A DNA stretch of 64,000 bases from JABJMC01 sp964473745 (lineage in GTDB: Bacteria; Patescibacteriota; Gracilibacteria; UBA1369; UBA12473). The translations under genes were made by a program, and so were the position numbers. The stretch spans positions 15,931 to 79,930 of the forward strand of contig CAYYQE010000005.1 in NCBI GenBank assembly GCA_964473745.1. Direction: 5' to 3'. Of this stretch, positions 47,210 through 54,415 are shown in pieces; within the stretch, counting starts at the first letter, position 1; every line of letters begins with the position of its first letter. A model generated the notes under the pieces. The model saw only the letters and a list, made by a program, of their open reading frames with translations. It had not been told where the DNA came from and did not search any database.

Positions 47210-47707
47210 TTACAGTTTAGTAACACGAATCAAAGCATCCACAAACGACTCATCCTTCCCTTCGTACTCGGGGACGTGCTTTGTCAATAAGGCACGCACT
47301 GGACCAGGCTCCTGACCATCTAACTGAATGGTCACTTCTGTCATTACCTTGTCAGTTGTTAAAAGTTTGAGTGTTTTTACATGTGGTGGTTTATACACAA
47401 TCCAAAAAGCCTTGATCTGGTTATACGGGAGCTGTCGCTTCCCAATTTTTATACCAAAATGGCTTAGGCTTATAGTAACCTGATTAGGTTCTCGATGATG
47501 AGAAATATAATAAACTCCAGCTAAGACAATAAAAGCAATCGCCATGGTCCAAGATCCAGTCCATAAGGCATACATCACTAGAAGTACGACCAATAGGCCG
47601 GCGCCATAAAACCATTTTTTTCCCTTGGAATGCTTGATGAATTCCGGGGCTTCCCAGGTAAGCAAAGGTTTTGCTTTGGCTGAATTTTCGTCAGGTATTT
47701 CTTTCAA
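47210..47707 (-). CDS. Two-TM protein with PH-like cytoplasmic domain, operon gene 1 (TTG start)
   Basis: 165 aa. Seen: short N-terminus with LTWEAPEFIKHSKGKKW, two TM helices (about 33-50 and 52-70), then a compact beta-rich domain (ISLSHFGIKIGKRQLPYNQIKAFWIVYKPP) whose pattern resembles bacterial PH-type domains of small membrane proteins. Proteins of this shape recur in Patescibacteria without known function. The start is TTG (plus-strand CAA, 47705-47707); no ATG fits better, and the promoter lies 30 nt upstream. First gene of the five-gene VirB6-like operon. Confidence 0.65.
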   Translation of the reverse strand: MKEIPDENSAKAKPLLTWEAPEFIKHSKGKKWFYGAGLLVVLLVMYALWTGSWTMAIAFIVLAGVYYISHHREPNQVTISLSHFGIKIGKRQLPYNQIKAFWIVYKPPHVKTLKLLTTDKVMTEVTIQLDGQEPGPVRALLTKHVPEYEGKDESFVDALIRVTKL

Positions 47708-47736
47708 GGTGTTTGTTTTTATTTTTAAATCTTAAT

Positions 47737-47765
47737 ATTTTACCAAAAAATACCAATTTTAGCAA
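47737..47765 (-). promoter_or_regulatory. Promoter of the VirB6-like operon
   Basis: Minus-strand TTGCTA (47760-47765) - 17 nt - TAAAAT (47737-47742) with TGG directly before the -10. The TTGCTAAAA block is the same as in the PrsW-gene promoter. Confidence 0.6.
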
Positions 47766-47784
47766 CCAGATTAGAGTAATTGAA

Positions 47785-48882
47785 TTATCCCTGTACCACC
47801 ATGTTGTCGCGATGGATGGCTTCTTCATCCAAAATATAGCCCAACACACCCTCTATTTCAGCGGATTTTTTCCCTTTAATTTTTTGCAATTCCGCGGAGT
47901 CATAATTTACCTGGCCAAAGCCAATTTTTTCTTGATTTGGGCCTAAAATAACAACTACCTGTCCGCGCTCAAACTCACCTTCTACTCCTGTAATCCCAGA
48001 GGTCAACAAACTTTTTCCACGATCTAGGAGCGCTTTTTGAGCACCTTCATCTAAACTAATAGAAGCTCCGGCTACTTGCTTTGTTTGGAGCCATTTGCGG
48101 CGTGTTTCTTTAGCGCCAAATTGTTTTTTGAAATGGGTCCCGTGGTGATTTTTTCCTTCAACTAACTCAGTAATAACATTTTCATCAATTCCATTGGCCA
48201 CCCAAACATCTACGCCGGCTTCACTAGCAAATTGAGCGGATTTGAGCTTACTTTCCATCCCTCCCACACCTTTGGAAGAGCCCCCCTGGGCCATTTTTAG
48301 AATAGTTTCATCTACTTTTTCGACGGTACGCAAACATTTAGCGTTTTGATTTTCTTTGGGATTGCTATCACAAACCCCATCAACATCAGTTAACAAAATT
48401 AAGGTTTCAGCGTTAAGCAAACTGGCAATATGCGCCGAAAGATTGTCATTGTCCCCAAATTTAATTTCATCAAAAGTAGTGACATCATTTTCGTTAAGGA
48501 TCGGAATAACACGCATTTTCAGAAGAAGTTCCATGGTGTTGCGCGTACTCAAAAAATTCCGGTGATGCTCCAAATCCACCATAGTCAACAAAACTTGCCC
48601 AATCACAATGTCGTATTTTTTGAAACTGTTTTGATAAGTGTCCAAAAGGTAAGTTTGCCCAATAGCCGCTAAAGCTTGTCGATAAGGAATGTTTTTGGAC
48701 TCTTTTTTGAGCGTGATGCTTTGGCGACCAGCCGCGACAGCTCCAGAGGTAACAATGATGGGCTCGTGGCCTTTTTGATGAAGTTCAGCTATCTGCGCGG
48801 CAACACGCTCTATAAACGTGGTATTTAATGAATTATCTTCGTTAGTAAGAAGATTTGTTCCAATTTTGACTACAAATCGCAT
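47785..48882 (-). CDS. proB: Glutamate 5-kinase
   Basis: First step of proline synthesis: ATP-dependent phosphorylation of glutamate. 365 aa, normal length. Seen: amino-acid kinase domain (about 1-250) with KIGTNLLT, VTSGAVAAGRQ, FGDNDNLSAHIASLLNAETLILLTDVDGV, GGMESKLKSA, and a C-terminal PUA domain (about 275-355, LLTSGITGVEGEFERGQVV). All expected motifs present. Its first 13 nt overlap the end of the HAD gene, so coupled. No proA or proC is in the window; proline genes are often missing in reduced Patescibacteria, so the pathway is incomplete as far as visible. Confidence 0.95.
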   Translation of the reverse strand: MRFVVKIGTNLLTNEDNSLNTTFIERVAAQIAELHQKGHEPIIVTSGAVAAGRQSITLKKESKNIPYRQALAAIGQTYLLDTYQNSFKKYDIVIGQVLLTMVDLEHHRNFLSTRNTMELLLKMRVIPILNENDVTTFDEIKFGDNDNLSAHIASLLNAETLILLTDVDGVCDSNPKENQNAKCLRTVEKVDETILKMAQGGSSKGVGGMESKLKSAQFASEAGVDVWVANGIDENVITELVEGKNHHGTHFKKQFGAKETRRKWLQTKQVAGASISLDEGAQKALLDRGKSLLTSGITGVEGEFERGQVVVILGPNQEKIGFGQVNYDSAELQKIKGKKSAEIEGVLGYILDEEAIHRDNMVVQG

Positions 48883-49535
48883 GGAAAAGTGTTTAAATCA
48901 ACATCCGCTAGAGAAGATAATACCTTATGTGCCCCAGTAAAGTCTTGCCCTTTTGTATAAGGACTGGGAATCACGATGCATTTCATGCCAGCCGCGACCC
49001 CGGAATGCATTCCAATATCTGAATTTTCAAAAACTAGGCAATTTTCAGGCACCACTCCCAATTCGCTCACAACTTTCAAGAAAATATCTGGGGCTGGTTT
49101 GTTTTTGGGAACATCATCACCACCCACAAAAACTTCGACATATTCCCCTAGCCCACATTCTTCTCGAATAAATTCGTATTCTTTTGTGTGCCCGCCAGTT
49201 CCCACTCCACACCTTATCCCAGACCTTCCTAATTCTTTTAAAAAATCTGCGGCCCCGGGCATGAGATCAAGTTTTCCGGTCGCAATTTCTATAAATTTGT
49301 CTGATTTTTCGTTGCGAATTTCGTTGACTTTTTCAGGATCAACGATTCCGACTTTTTCTAAATGATAGGTGGTTCCGTAGTGTTTTCCTGAAAGCCACCC
49401 CGAAATAAACATTTCTTTGGTAAGGTCGATTCCGTATTTTCCCAAAACTTCCTTATACGCCACAAAATGTAGTGGTTCACTATCCACTAATAACCCATCC
49501 AAATCGCAGATAGCTGCGATATTTGCTTTCGTCAT
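48870..49535 (-). CDS. HAD-superfamily hydrolase, beta-phosphoglucomutase/phosphatase type
   Basis: 221 aa, cytoplasmic. Seen: motif I CDLDGLLVDSE (nucleophile Asp11, acid/base Asp13), a helical cap about 18-85, motif II GVGTGGH (Thr at about 113), motif III Lys in NKPAPDIF, motif IV FENSDIGMHSGVAAGM. The DxDGxxxDSE signature is that of subfamily IA, including phosphoglucomutases and sugar-phosphate phosphatases; substrate cannot be told from sequence. 8 nt after the bS18 gene and overlapping proB by 13 nt, so the four-gene run bS6-bS18-HAD-proB looks like one transcript. Confidence 0.88.
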   Translation of the reverse strand: MTKANIAAICDLDGLLVDSEPLHFVAYKEVLGKYGIDLTKEMFISGWLSGKHYGTTYHLEKVGIVDPEKVNEIRNEKSDKFIEIATGKLDLMPGAADFLKELGRSGIRCGVGTGGHTKEYEFIREECGLGEYVEVFVGGDDVPKNKPAPDIFLKVVSELGVVPENCLVFENSDIGMHSGVAAGMKCIVIPSPYTKGQDFTGAHKVLSSLADVDLNTFPCDL

Positions 49536-49543
49536 AATTAAAA

Positions 49544-49756
49544 TTATTTAGTAAAGGGAATGAGGCCCATGATGCGCGCATTTTTGAGAGCACGCGCGAG
49601 TGACTTCTGGACCACCATTGGCACCTTGGTGTAGTAGCGAGGTTTAATTCGTCCGTAAATCGTGACGTATTTTTTGATCGCTGGATTTTTGTAGTCGACC
49701 CAAGTGGTGTCTGGGTGACAAAGATGAGCAAAGCTTTTGCGATTTTTCTTAGGCAT
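49544..49756 (-). CDS. rpsR: Ribosomal protein bS18
   Basis: 30S subunit protein that pairs with bS6. 70 aa, typical. Seen: YKNPAIKKYVTIYGRIKPR and QKSLARALKNARIMGLIPF match the conserved core (xxKRFxxxxGKIxPRRxTG, QRxLAxAIKRARxxALLPY), although TG near the middle is replaced by YTKVP. 13 nt after bS6. The ssb gene that usually separates bS6 and bS18 is absent. Confidence 0.95.
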   Translation of the reverse strand: MPKKNRKSFAHLCHPDTTWVDYKNPAIKKYVTIYGRIKPRYYTKVPMVVQKSLARALKNARIMGLIPFTK

Positions 49757-49769
49757 TTTTAAGGTTTAG

Positions 49770-50642
49770 TTAAAGATTAAGGTCGTCGTCTCCACTCAAA
49801 AGTTCTTCGAGTTTTTCGTCGAGCTTGGAGAGGCGCTCGGAACTTACTTTGTCACTGACAATTTCTTCTTTGGTTTCTTTCTCCTCTTTGGCAGGAGCCT
49901 CTTCTTTGGCGACTTCTTCGACTACTTCCTCTTCAACGACTTCCTCTTCTTTGGCGGCCTCTTCTTCGACTACTTCCTCCTCTTTGGCGTCCTCTTCTTC
50001 AACTACTTCTTCTTTGGCAACTTCTTCTTCCACGACCTCCTCCTTGGCAACTTCTTCAACTGGTTCTTCGGCAACTTCCTCCTTGGCGACTTCTTCAACT
50101 GGTTCTTCGACTTCTTCAACTGGTTCTTCGACTACTTCCTCCTCTTTGGCGGCTTCTTCAACTGGTTCTTCGACTACTTCCTCCTCTTTCACGACCTCTT
50201 CTTTGACGACCTCGGCTTTTTTGGCTTTTACTGGTTCTGGAGCAACTTTTGGCTTTTCCTCTACTCTTTCCTCTAATTCAGCGTCCCAATCATATTCAAC
50301 TGGTTGGTAACCGTCTGGAGTTTTGATAATTAGATGACGAAGGACAAATGGCGTAATACGAAGTTGATTTTCAAGTTCGAGAATAGCGGACGGGTCGCCT
50401 TTAAAATTAAGAACAACATAGAACCCGCTGTCCTGTTTTTTTATAATATAGGCAAAATCGCGCTTTCCCCACTCCTGTTCGTTCCAGATTTCGGCACCAC
50501 CTTTTTTTAGAAGGGTTTTTAGAGCGTCTACATGTTTTTTGTACTGAGCCTCGGTAATGTCCGGCTCAATAATGGCCATAATCTCGTAGTTTACGAGGTC
50601 AGTGGCCTCGGCTTTGTCAGCCGTAGTTGTTTTAGTTGTCAT
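49770..50642 (-). CDS. rpsF: Ribosomal protein bS6 with a very long acidic C-terminal tail
   Basis: 290 aa; ordinary bS6 is about 95-135. Seen: residues about 16-115 form the bS6 fold (NYEIMAIIEPDITEAQ, WGKRDFAYIIKKQDSGFYVVLNF, LENQLRITPFVLRHLIIK). Then follows a tail of about 170 residues, mostly Glu, Val, Lys and Ala in repeated blocks (EEVVEEPVEEVAKEE), ending in a short helical segment (LSKLDEKLEELLSGDDDLNL). In E. coli RimK adds Glu residues to the bS6 C-terminus after translation; here a long acidic tail is encoded (comparison is inference). Cotranscribed with bS18. No SD at the ATG. Confidence 0.9.
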   Translation of the reverse strand: MTTKTTTADKAEATDLVNYEIMAIIEPDITEAQYKKHVDALKTLLKKGGAEIWNEQEWGKRDFAYIIKKQDSGFYVVLNFKGDPSAILELENQLRITPFVLRHLIIKTPDGYQPVEYDWDAELEERVEEKPKVAPEPVKAKKAEVVKEEVVKEEEVVEEPVEEAAKEEEVVEEPVEEVEEPVEEVAKEEVAEEPVEEVAKEEVVEEEVAKEEVVEEEDAKEEEVVEEEAAKEEEVVEEEVVEEVAKEEAPAKEEKETKEEIVSDKVSSERLSKLDEKLEELLSGDDDLNL

Positions 50643-50675
50643 GGTTTTGAATATGGTTAAGGTAACTTTTCTGTG

Positions 50676-50706
50676 GATATTAACTTGCGAGGGCCTTCTC
50701 GCAAGT
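50676..50706 (-). promoter_or_regulatory. Promoter/operator or leader hairpin of the bS6 operon
   Basis: Perfect inverted repeat ACTTGCGAG (50683-50691) - 6 nt - CTCGCAAGT (50698-50706). On the minus strand the TTGCGA of one arm is 16 nt from TAATAT, so the repeat could be an operator over a promoter. Alternatively it is a 9-bp hairpin in a longer leader, where bS6-bS18 autoregulation is known in other bacteria. The sequence cannot decide. Confidence 0.4.
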
Positions 50707-50731
50707 AGAAAAGCTTCTTATTTCTAAGAAG
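50707..50731 (-). terminator. Weak hairpin terminator upstream of bS6
   Basis: Stem CTTCTTA/TAAGAAG (50714-50720 with 50725-50731), GAAA loop on the transcribed strand, followed by CTTTTCT. It would end transcripts coming from mutS and the 139-aa gene. The stem is AT-rich and short. Confidence 0.4.
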
Positions 50732-50776
50732 GCGAAAAGAGGATAGCAGGGGTTTTTGGCGAGAGCAAGGGAATTT

Positions 50777-51196
50777 TTACTCTTCAATCATGGCAAAAAC
50801 ACGATCCAACGTTTCATCCGTAGCGGCCGCCTCCAAAATCATTTGCTTGCGTCTTCTGAGCTCGGTATCAAGCTTGCGAGCCACTAATCTGTAATAGCGG
50901 GGATGGGTCATTATCATTTCATCATCGGCGTCTAAAACAATCTCCGCTGCTTCATCAATCGTCATTTTATCCATCCCGTATTGAAAATAAATTTTGCCGT
51001 CGATTCTATTAATAGGTCGGATGTGACTAGTCATCTTTAAAATGCGTTTAGCGGCGTTGAAAAACCCCCGTCTCTCGCTGGCTGAAGCGGTTGTTGCTGG
51101 ACTGGATTGTTCATCTGGTTGTGTGTCTTGCTCAACTGGTACCGGCTCTTCGTTTTGTGACCCTCCCCACGGACCCACAATAACTTTTCCACCCAT
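50777..51196 (-). CDS. Small acidic/basic protein of unknown function downstream of mutS
   Basis: 139 aa, no signal peptide or TM. Seen: a disordered N-terminus (Gln/Glu/Pro/Ser, about 10-42), a basic segment (RRGFFNAAKRILKM), then a helical domain (KMTIDEAAEIVLDADDEM, RYYRLVARKLDTELRRRKQM). No family recognised. Starts 43 nt after the mutS stop on the same strand, so it may be cotranscribed. Function unknown. Confidence 0.65.
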   Translation of the reverse strand: MGGKVIVGPWGGSQNEEPVPVEQDTQPDEQSSPATTASASERRGFFNAAKRILKMTSHIRPINRIDGKIYFQYGMDKMTIDEAAEIVLDADDEMIMTHPRYYRLVARKLDTELRRRKQMILEAAATDETLDRVFAMIEE

Positions 51197-51239
51197 AAAT
51201 AAATTTGTTAAATGTCTATTTTTAGGGTGGTTTTTAATT

Positions 51240-53837
51240 TTACTCCTTTTTCTTTAATTCTTCCAGCGCTTGCAACGCCTCCAGGGGTGTCAGGCGGTTA
51301 ACATCAATTTCTTTGAGTCGTTCGAGAGCTGGATGAGTTAATTTGCCGTGCTCGCGTTCGGTCAATTGGGTGGCTTCGGTCGTGCCATCGAATAATCCGA
51401 TTTGGGATTTGTCTTGAGCCCCTTTCATTTGTTCGCGAATGCCTTTTTCAACTACTCCTTCTTCTAGATTTTGTAAAATGTGTTCGGATTTTTTGATAAC
51501 TTCGGGGGGGAGGCCGGCCAGTTTGGCAACTTCAATACCGTAACTACGGGCGGTGCCCCCGGCCTGTATTTTGTGAAGAAACACAACTCCTTTGTCCTCT
51601 TCGTGAACCGCAACGCAAAAATTCTGGGCGCGGGCTAAGCGGTCTGCCACGGCGATTAGCTCGTGGTAGTGCGTGGCAAACAATGTCTTGGCCTGGATTT
51701 TGTCGTGGATGTGTTCAAGAATTGACCAGGCAATGCTGACCCCATCATAAGTAGAAGTGCCGCGGCCAATCTCATCGAGAATGATCAAACTTTTGGAGGT
51801 GGCATTATTTAAGATGTTGGCGGCTTCCTGCATTTCGACCATAAAAGTAGATTGGCCGCGAACCAGGTTATCGCTGGCGCCAACGCGCGTAAAAATTCGA
51901 TCGCAAACACCAACCGTGGCCGAGGCGGCCGGCACAAAACTGCCCATCTGCGCCATCAAAGTAATGAGCGCAACTTGACGCAACAAGGTCGATTTACCAC
52001 TCATGTTGGGCCCAGTGAGTAAGATGATTTGTTGATCTTCGGTGCCAAGAATGGTGTTATTTGGCACAAAATCCGAGGCCGCATTCATGTGTTCCACGAC
52101 CGGATGACGCCCGTCCTTAATTTCAAGAATCCCATCGCGCGTCAGCTCTGGTTTAACGTATCGATTCCGGCGGGCAACTTCCGCAAAAGTCAGTAGCACA
52201 TCTAAGTTCGCAATTCCTTCGGCGTTTTGTTGAATCGCTCGAATTTCTTGCATTACTACGTTCCGAACTTCCTTAAATAACTCTATTTCCAGGGCCTTAC
52301 TTTTCTCATCCGCCGACAAAACTTTTTCTTCATATTCTTTTAATTCGGGAGTAACAAATCGCTCGGCATTTACCAAAGTCTGTTTACGAACATAATCGCT
52401 TGGCACGTGGTCTAAATTGGACTTAGAAACCTCGATGTAATAACCAAAAACCTTGTTGTATTTAACCTTGAGCGAACTAATCCCCGTACGCTTAATTTCG
52501 CGCTCTTGTAGATTTTTAATAAACCCTTTTCCTTCGCGGGCTAGGGTCCGAAGTTCGTATAAATCACTGTTAAAACTGTCGTGAATGTAACCACCTTCTT
52601 TTAAATTAATTGGCGGCTCCTCAATAATCGCCTTATGCAATAACGAGACCAAATCTGGCAACAATTGTAGTCGATTATAAATTTCTGTTAGCACGCGCGA
52701 CTTGCTCTTTTTTAGCATTTTTTTGATGGCTGGGATTCGCATTAATGAAACTTTCAAAGCCACCAAATCACGAGGATTCCCACGATCCAAACTAAGACGA
52801 CCCAGCACTCTTTCTAAATCTAAAATTTCGGAAATTTCTTCTGTTAAATCACTATGAAGACTCTCATCTTTATACAAAATTTCAACCGCTTCTTGGCGCC
52901 CTTCAATTCTAACTAAATCAGTCAACGGACGAATAAGCCAGTTTTTTAATAGACGCCCACCCATAGCCGTTTGAGTGTGATCCAAAACACCTAAAAGCGA
53001 TCCTTTTTTCTGGCCCTCGCGCAAATTGCTGAGTAATTCTAAATTTCGCAATGTTGCCTCATCTAAAATCATATGATCGCCGGGAGCGTATGGTCGCAAA
53101 CTTTTCAAATGTGATAAATCTTGTTTTTGCGTGTCTTTTAAATAATTCAAAAGTTGTCCCGCGGCCTGGATTGCGAACGGCCATTTTTCAATTCCAAAAG
53201 CCTCTAAACTGTGCACCTTAAACTGCTGACGCAAGGTGTCCTGTGCATCTTTGTAAGTGTCGTAAGGATAGACATGAACAGACTCAAAAGCCTCCAGTAA
53301 AGTCACTAAATTCTCGTCATTTAAATCAGTTGGCAAAATTACTTCCCGCGGTTGGAGTCTCTGAATTTCGGTAGCTAATTGATCGTAGCCATGCAATTCC
53401 GTTACCAAAAACTCGCCAGTTGTTAAGTCAATGGCGGCCAACCCAAAATAGTCCCGCTTTGGATAAATTGCGACCGCATAATTGTTAGATTTTCCATCCA
53501 AAAGATTATCGCTAAAAGTTGTTCCCGGCGTTACCACTCGAACAACCTCACGCTTCACAATCCCAGGCAAACTAGGATCACTCACCTGTTCGCAAATCGC
53601 TACTTTCATCCCAGCAGCGGTAAGGCGCGCTAAGTACTGCTCCACCGCGTGATAAGGGACACCACACATCGGGGTACCGTGTCTTTTGGTAAGCACAATA
53701 TCAAGAACCTTGGCAGCGCGCTCCGCATCCTCTTCAAACATTTCATAAAAATCTCCGAGACGGAAAAACAGAATGCAGTCAGCATGCCCGTCCTTGATCT
53801 CCTTATACTGCCGCATCATGGGAGTAAGCTTGGTCAT
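51240..53837 (-). CDS. mutS: DNA mismatch repair protein MutS
   Basis: Recognises base mismatches and small loops; ATPase. 865 aa, typical of MutS1. Seen: mismatch-binding GDFYEMF (Phe30, Glu32), connector, core and lever regions (YVRKQTLVNAERFVTPELKEYE), Walker A GPNMSGKST (about 610), RGQSTFMVEM, Walker B LIILDEIGRGTST (about 687), ATHYHEL. All catalytic motifs intact. MutL is not in the window. Upstream on the same strand is a 165-aa unknown gene 17 nt away. Confidence 0.98.
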   Translation of the reverse strand: MTKLTPMMRQYKEIKDGHADCILFFRLGDFYEMFEEDAERAAKVLDIVLTKRHGTPMCGVPYHAVEQYLARLTAAGMKVAICEQVSDPSLPGIVKREVVRVVTPGTTFSDNLLDGKSNNYAVAIYPKRDYFGLAAIDLTTGEFLVTELHGYDQLATEIQRLQPREVILPTDLNDENLVTLLEAFESVHVYPYDTYKDAQDTLRQQFKVHSLEAFGIEKWPFAIQAAGQLLNYLKDTQKQDLSHLKSLRPYAPGDHMILDEATLRNLELLSNLREGQKKGSLLGVLDHTQTAMGGRLLKNWLIRPLTDLVRIEGRQEAVEILYKDESLHSDLTEEISEILDLERVLGRLSLDRGNPRDLVALKVSLMRIPAIKKMLKKSKSRVLTEIYNRLQLLPDLVSLLHKAIIEEPPINLKEGGYIHDSFNSDLYELRTLAREGKGFIKNLQEREIKRTGISSLKVKYNKVFGYYIEVSKSNLDHVPSDYVRKQTLVNAERFVTPELKEYEEKVLSADEKSKALEIELFKEVRNVVMQEIRAIQQNAEGIANLDVLLTFAEVARRNRYVKPELTRDGILEIKDGRHPVVEHMNAASDFVPNNTILGTEDQQIILLTGPNMSGKSTLLRQVALITLMAQMGSFVPAASATVGVCDRIFTRVGASDNLVRGQSTFMVEMQEAANILNNATSKSLIILDEIGRGTSTYDGVSIAWSILEHIHDKIQAKTLFATHYHELIAVADRLARAQNFCVAVHEEDKGVVFLHKIQAGGTARSYGIEVAKLAGLPPEVIKKSEHILQNLEEGVVEKGIREQMKGAQDKSQIGLFDGTTEATQLTEREHGKLTHPALERLKEIDVNRLTPLEALQALEELKKKE

Positions 53838-53854
53838 GGCCGTATTTTAGCTCC

Positions 53855-54352
53855 CTAGAGCGGTTTTTCAAGCTCTTCAGGTGGCGTTTCATCAACTTTT
53901 ATGGGGTCACCTATCATTTGACACCTAGCTCTAAATCGCCGTGCCTGAGCAAGTGCAGCTCTATAAAAAGGCACTATTGATTCTTTATCCCCATTATAGG
54001 GTAAAGGCTTAAATTGGGGCCCGAATATTCTTTCTAATTCAATATTAGTTTGATTGAAAAACGAATCCAAAGTGCTAAATTTAAGGACGCTTGGACTTGT
54101 CATTCTTCTCACCATTTCCTGAACAAGCTCTCTAACCACCACTTCTGGCATGCGACAAAGATGTGTTTTAGCGTCCCTAAGATTGCAAGATCCTGTCCCA
54201 TCAGTTTTAGTGGCTATACAGCCAGTGGGGATCGTCAAATCTTCCGGCAGCCTACTACCTAACGGCTTCCAAGGGATTGGCCCGCCCCCTATTACGTCAT
54301 GATTATCAAACACTCCTCCAGAAGGGCATTCTACTAAGCCTGGTGTGGGCAT
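53855..54352 (-). CDS. Unknown protein upstream of mutS
   Basis: 165 aa. No signal peptide, TM or recognised motif. Seen: N-terminal loop-rich part with four Cys (LVECPSG, PTGCIA, GSCNL, HLCRM), suggesting a possible metal site, then a helical C-terminus with Arg-rich AQARRFRARCQM. Lies 17 nt upstream of mutS in the same direction and about 60 nt downstream of cotH. Composition is ordinary for the window. Function unknown; existence supported by length and spacing only. Confidence 0.55.
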   Translation of the reverse strand: MPTPGLVECPSGGVFDNHDVIGGGPIPWKPLGSRLPEDLTIPTGCIATKTDGTGSCNLRDAKTHLCRMPEVVVRELVQEMVRRMTSPSVLKFSTLDSFFNQTNIELERIFGPQFKPLPYNGDKESIVPFYRAALAQARRFRARCQMIGDPIKVDETPPEELEKPL

Positions 54353-54415
54353 CTTTGGGGTGAGTTAAAAAGGATGGAGATCATCCTATCACCTCTTTTT
54401 GTTTTTTGTCAACCC

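Noticed and set aside
49825..50310. 161-aa Ser/Thr-rich plus-strand ORF opposite bS6.
   Set aside because: It is the exact complement of the GAA/GAG-rich tail codons of bS6 and has no independent signal.
47785..50642. A complete proline biosynthesis cluster.
   Set aside because: Only proB is present; neighbours are ribosomal protein and HAD genes, with no proA or proC.
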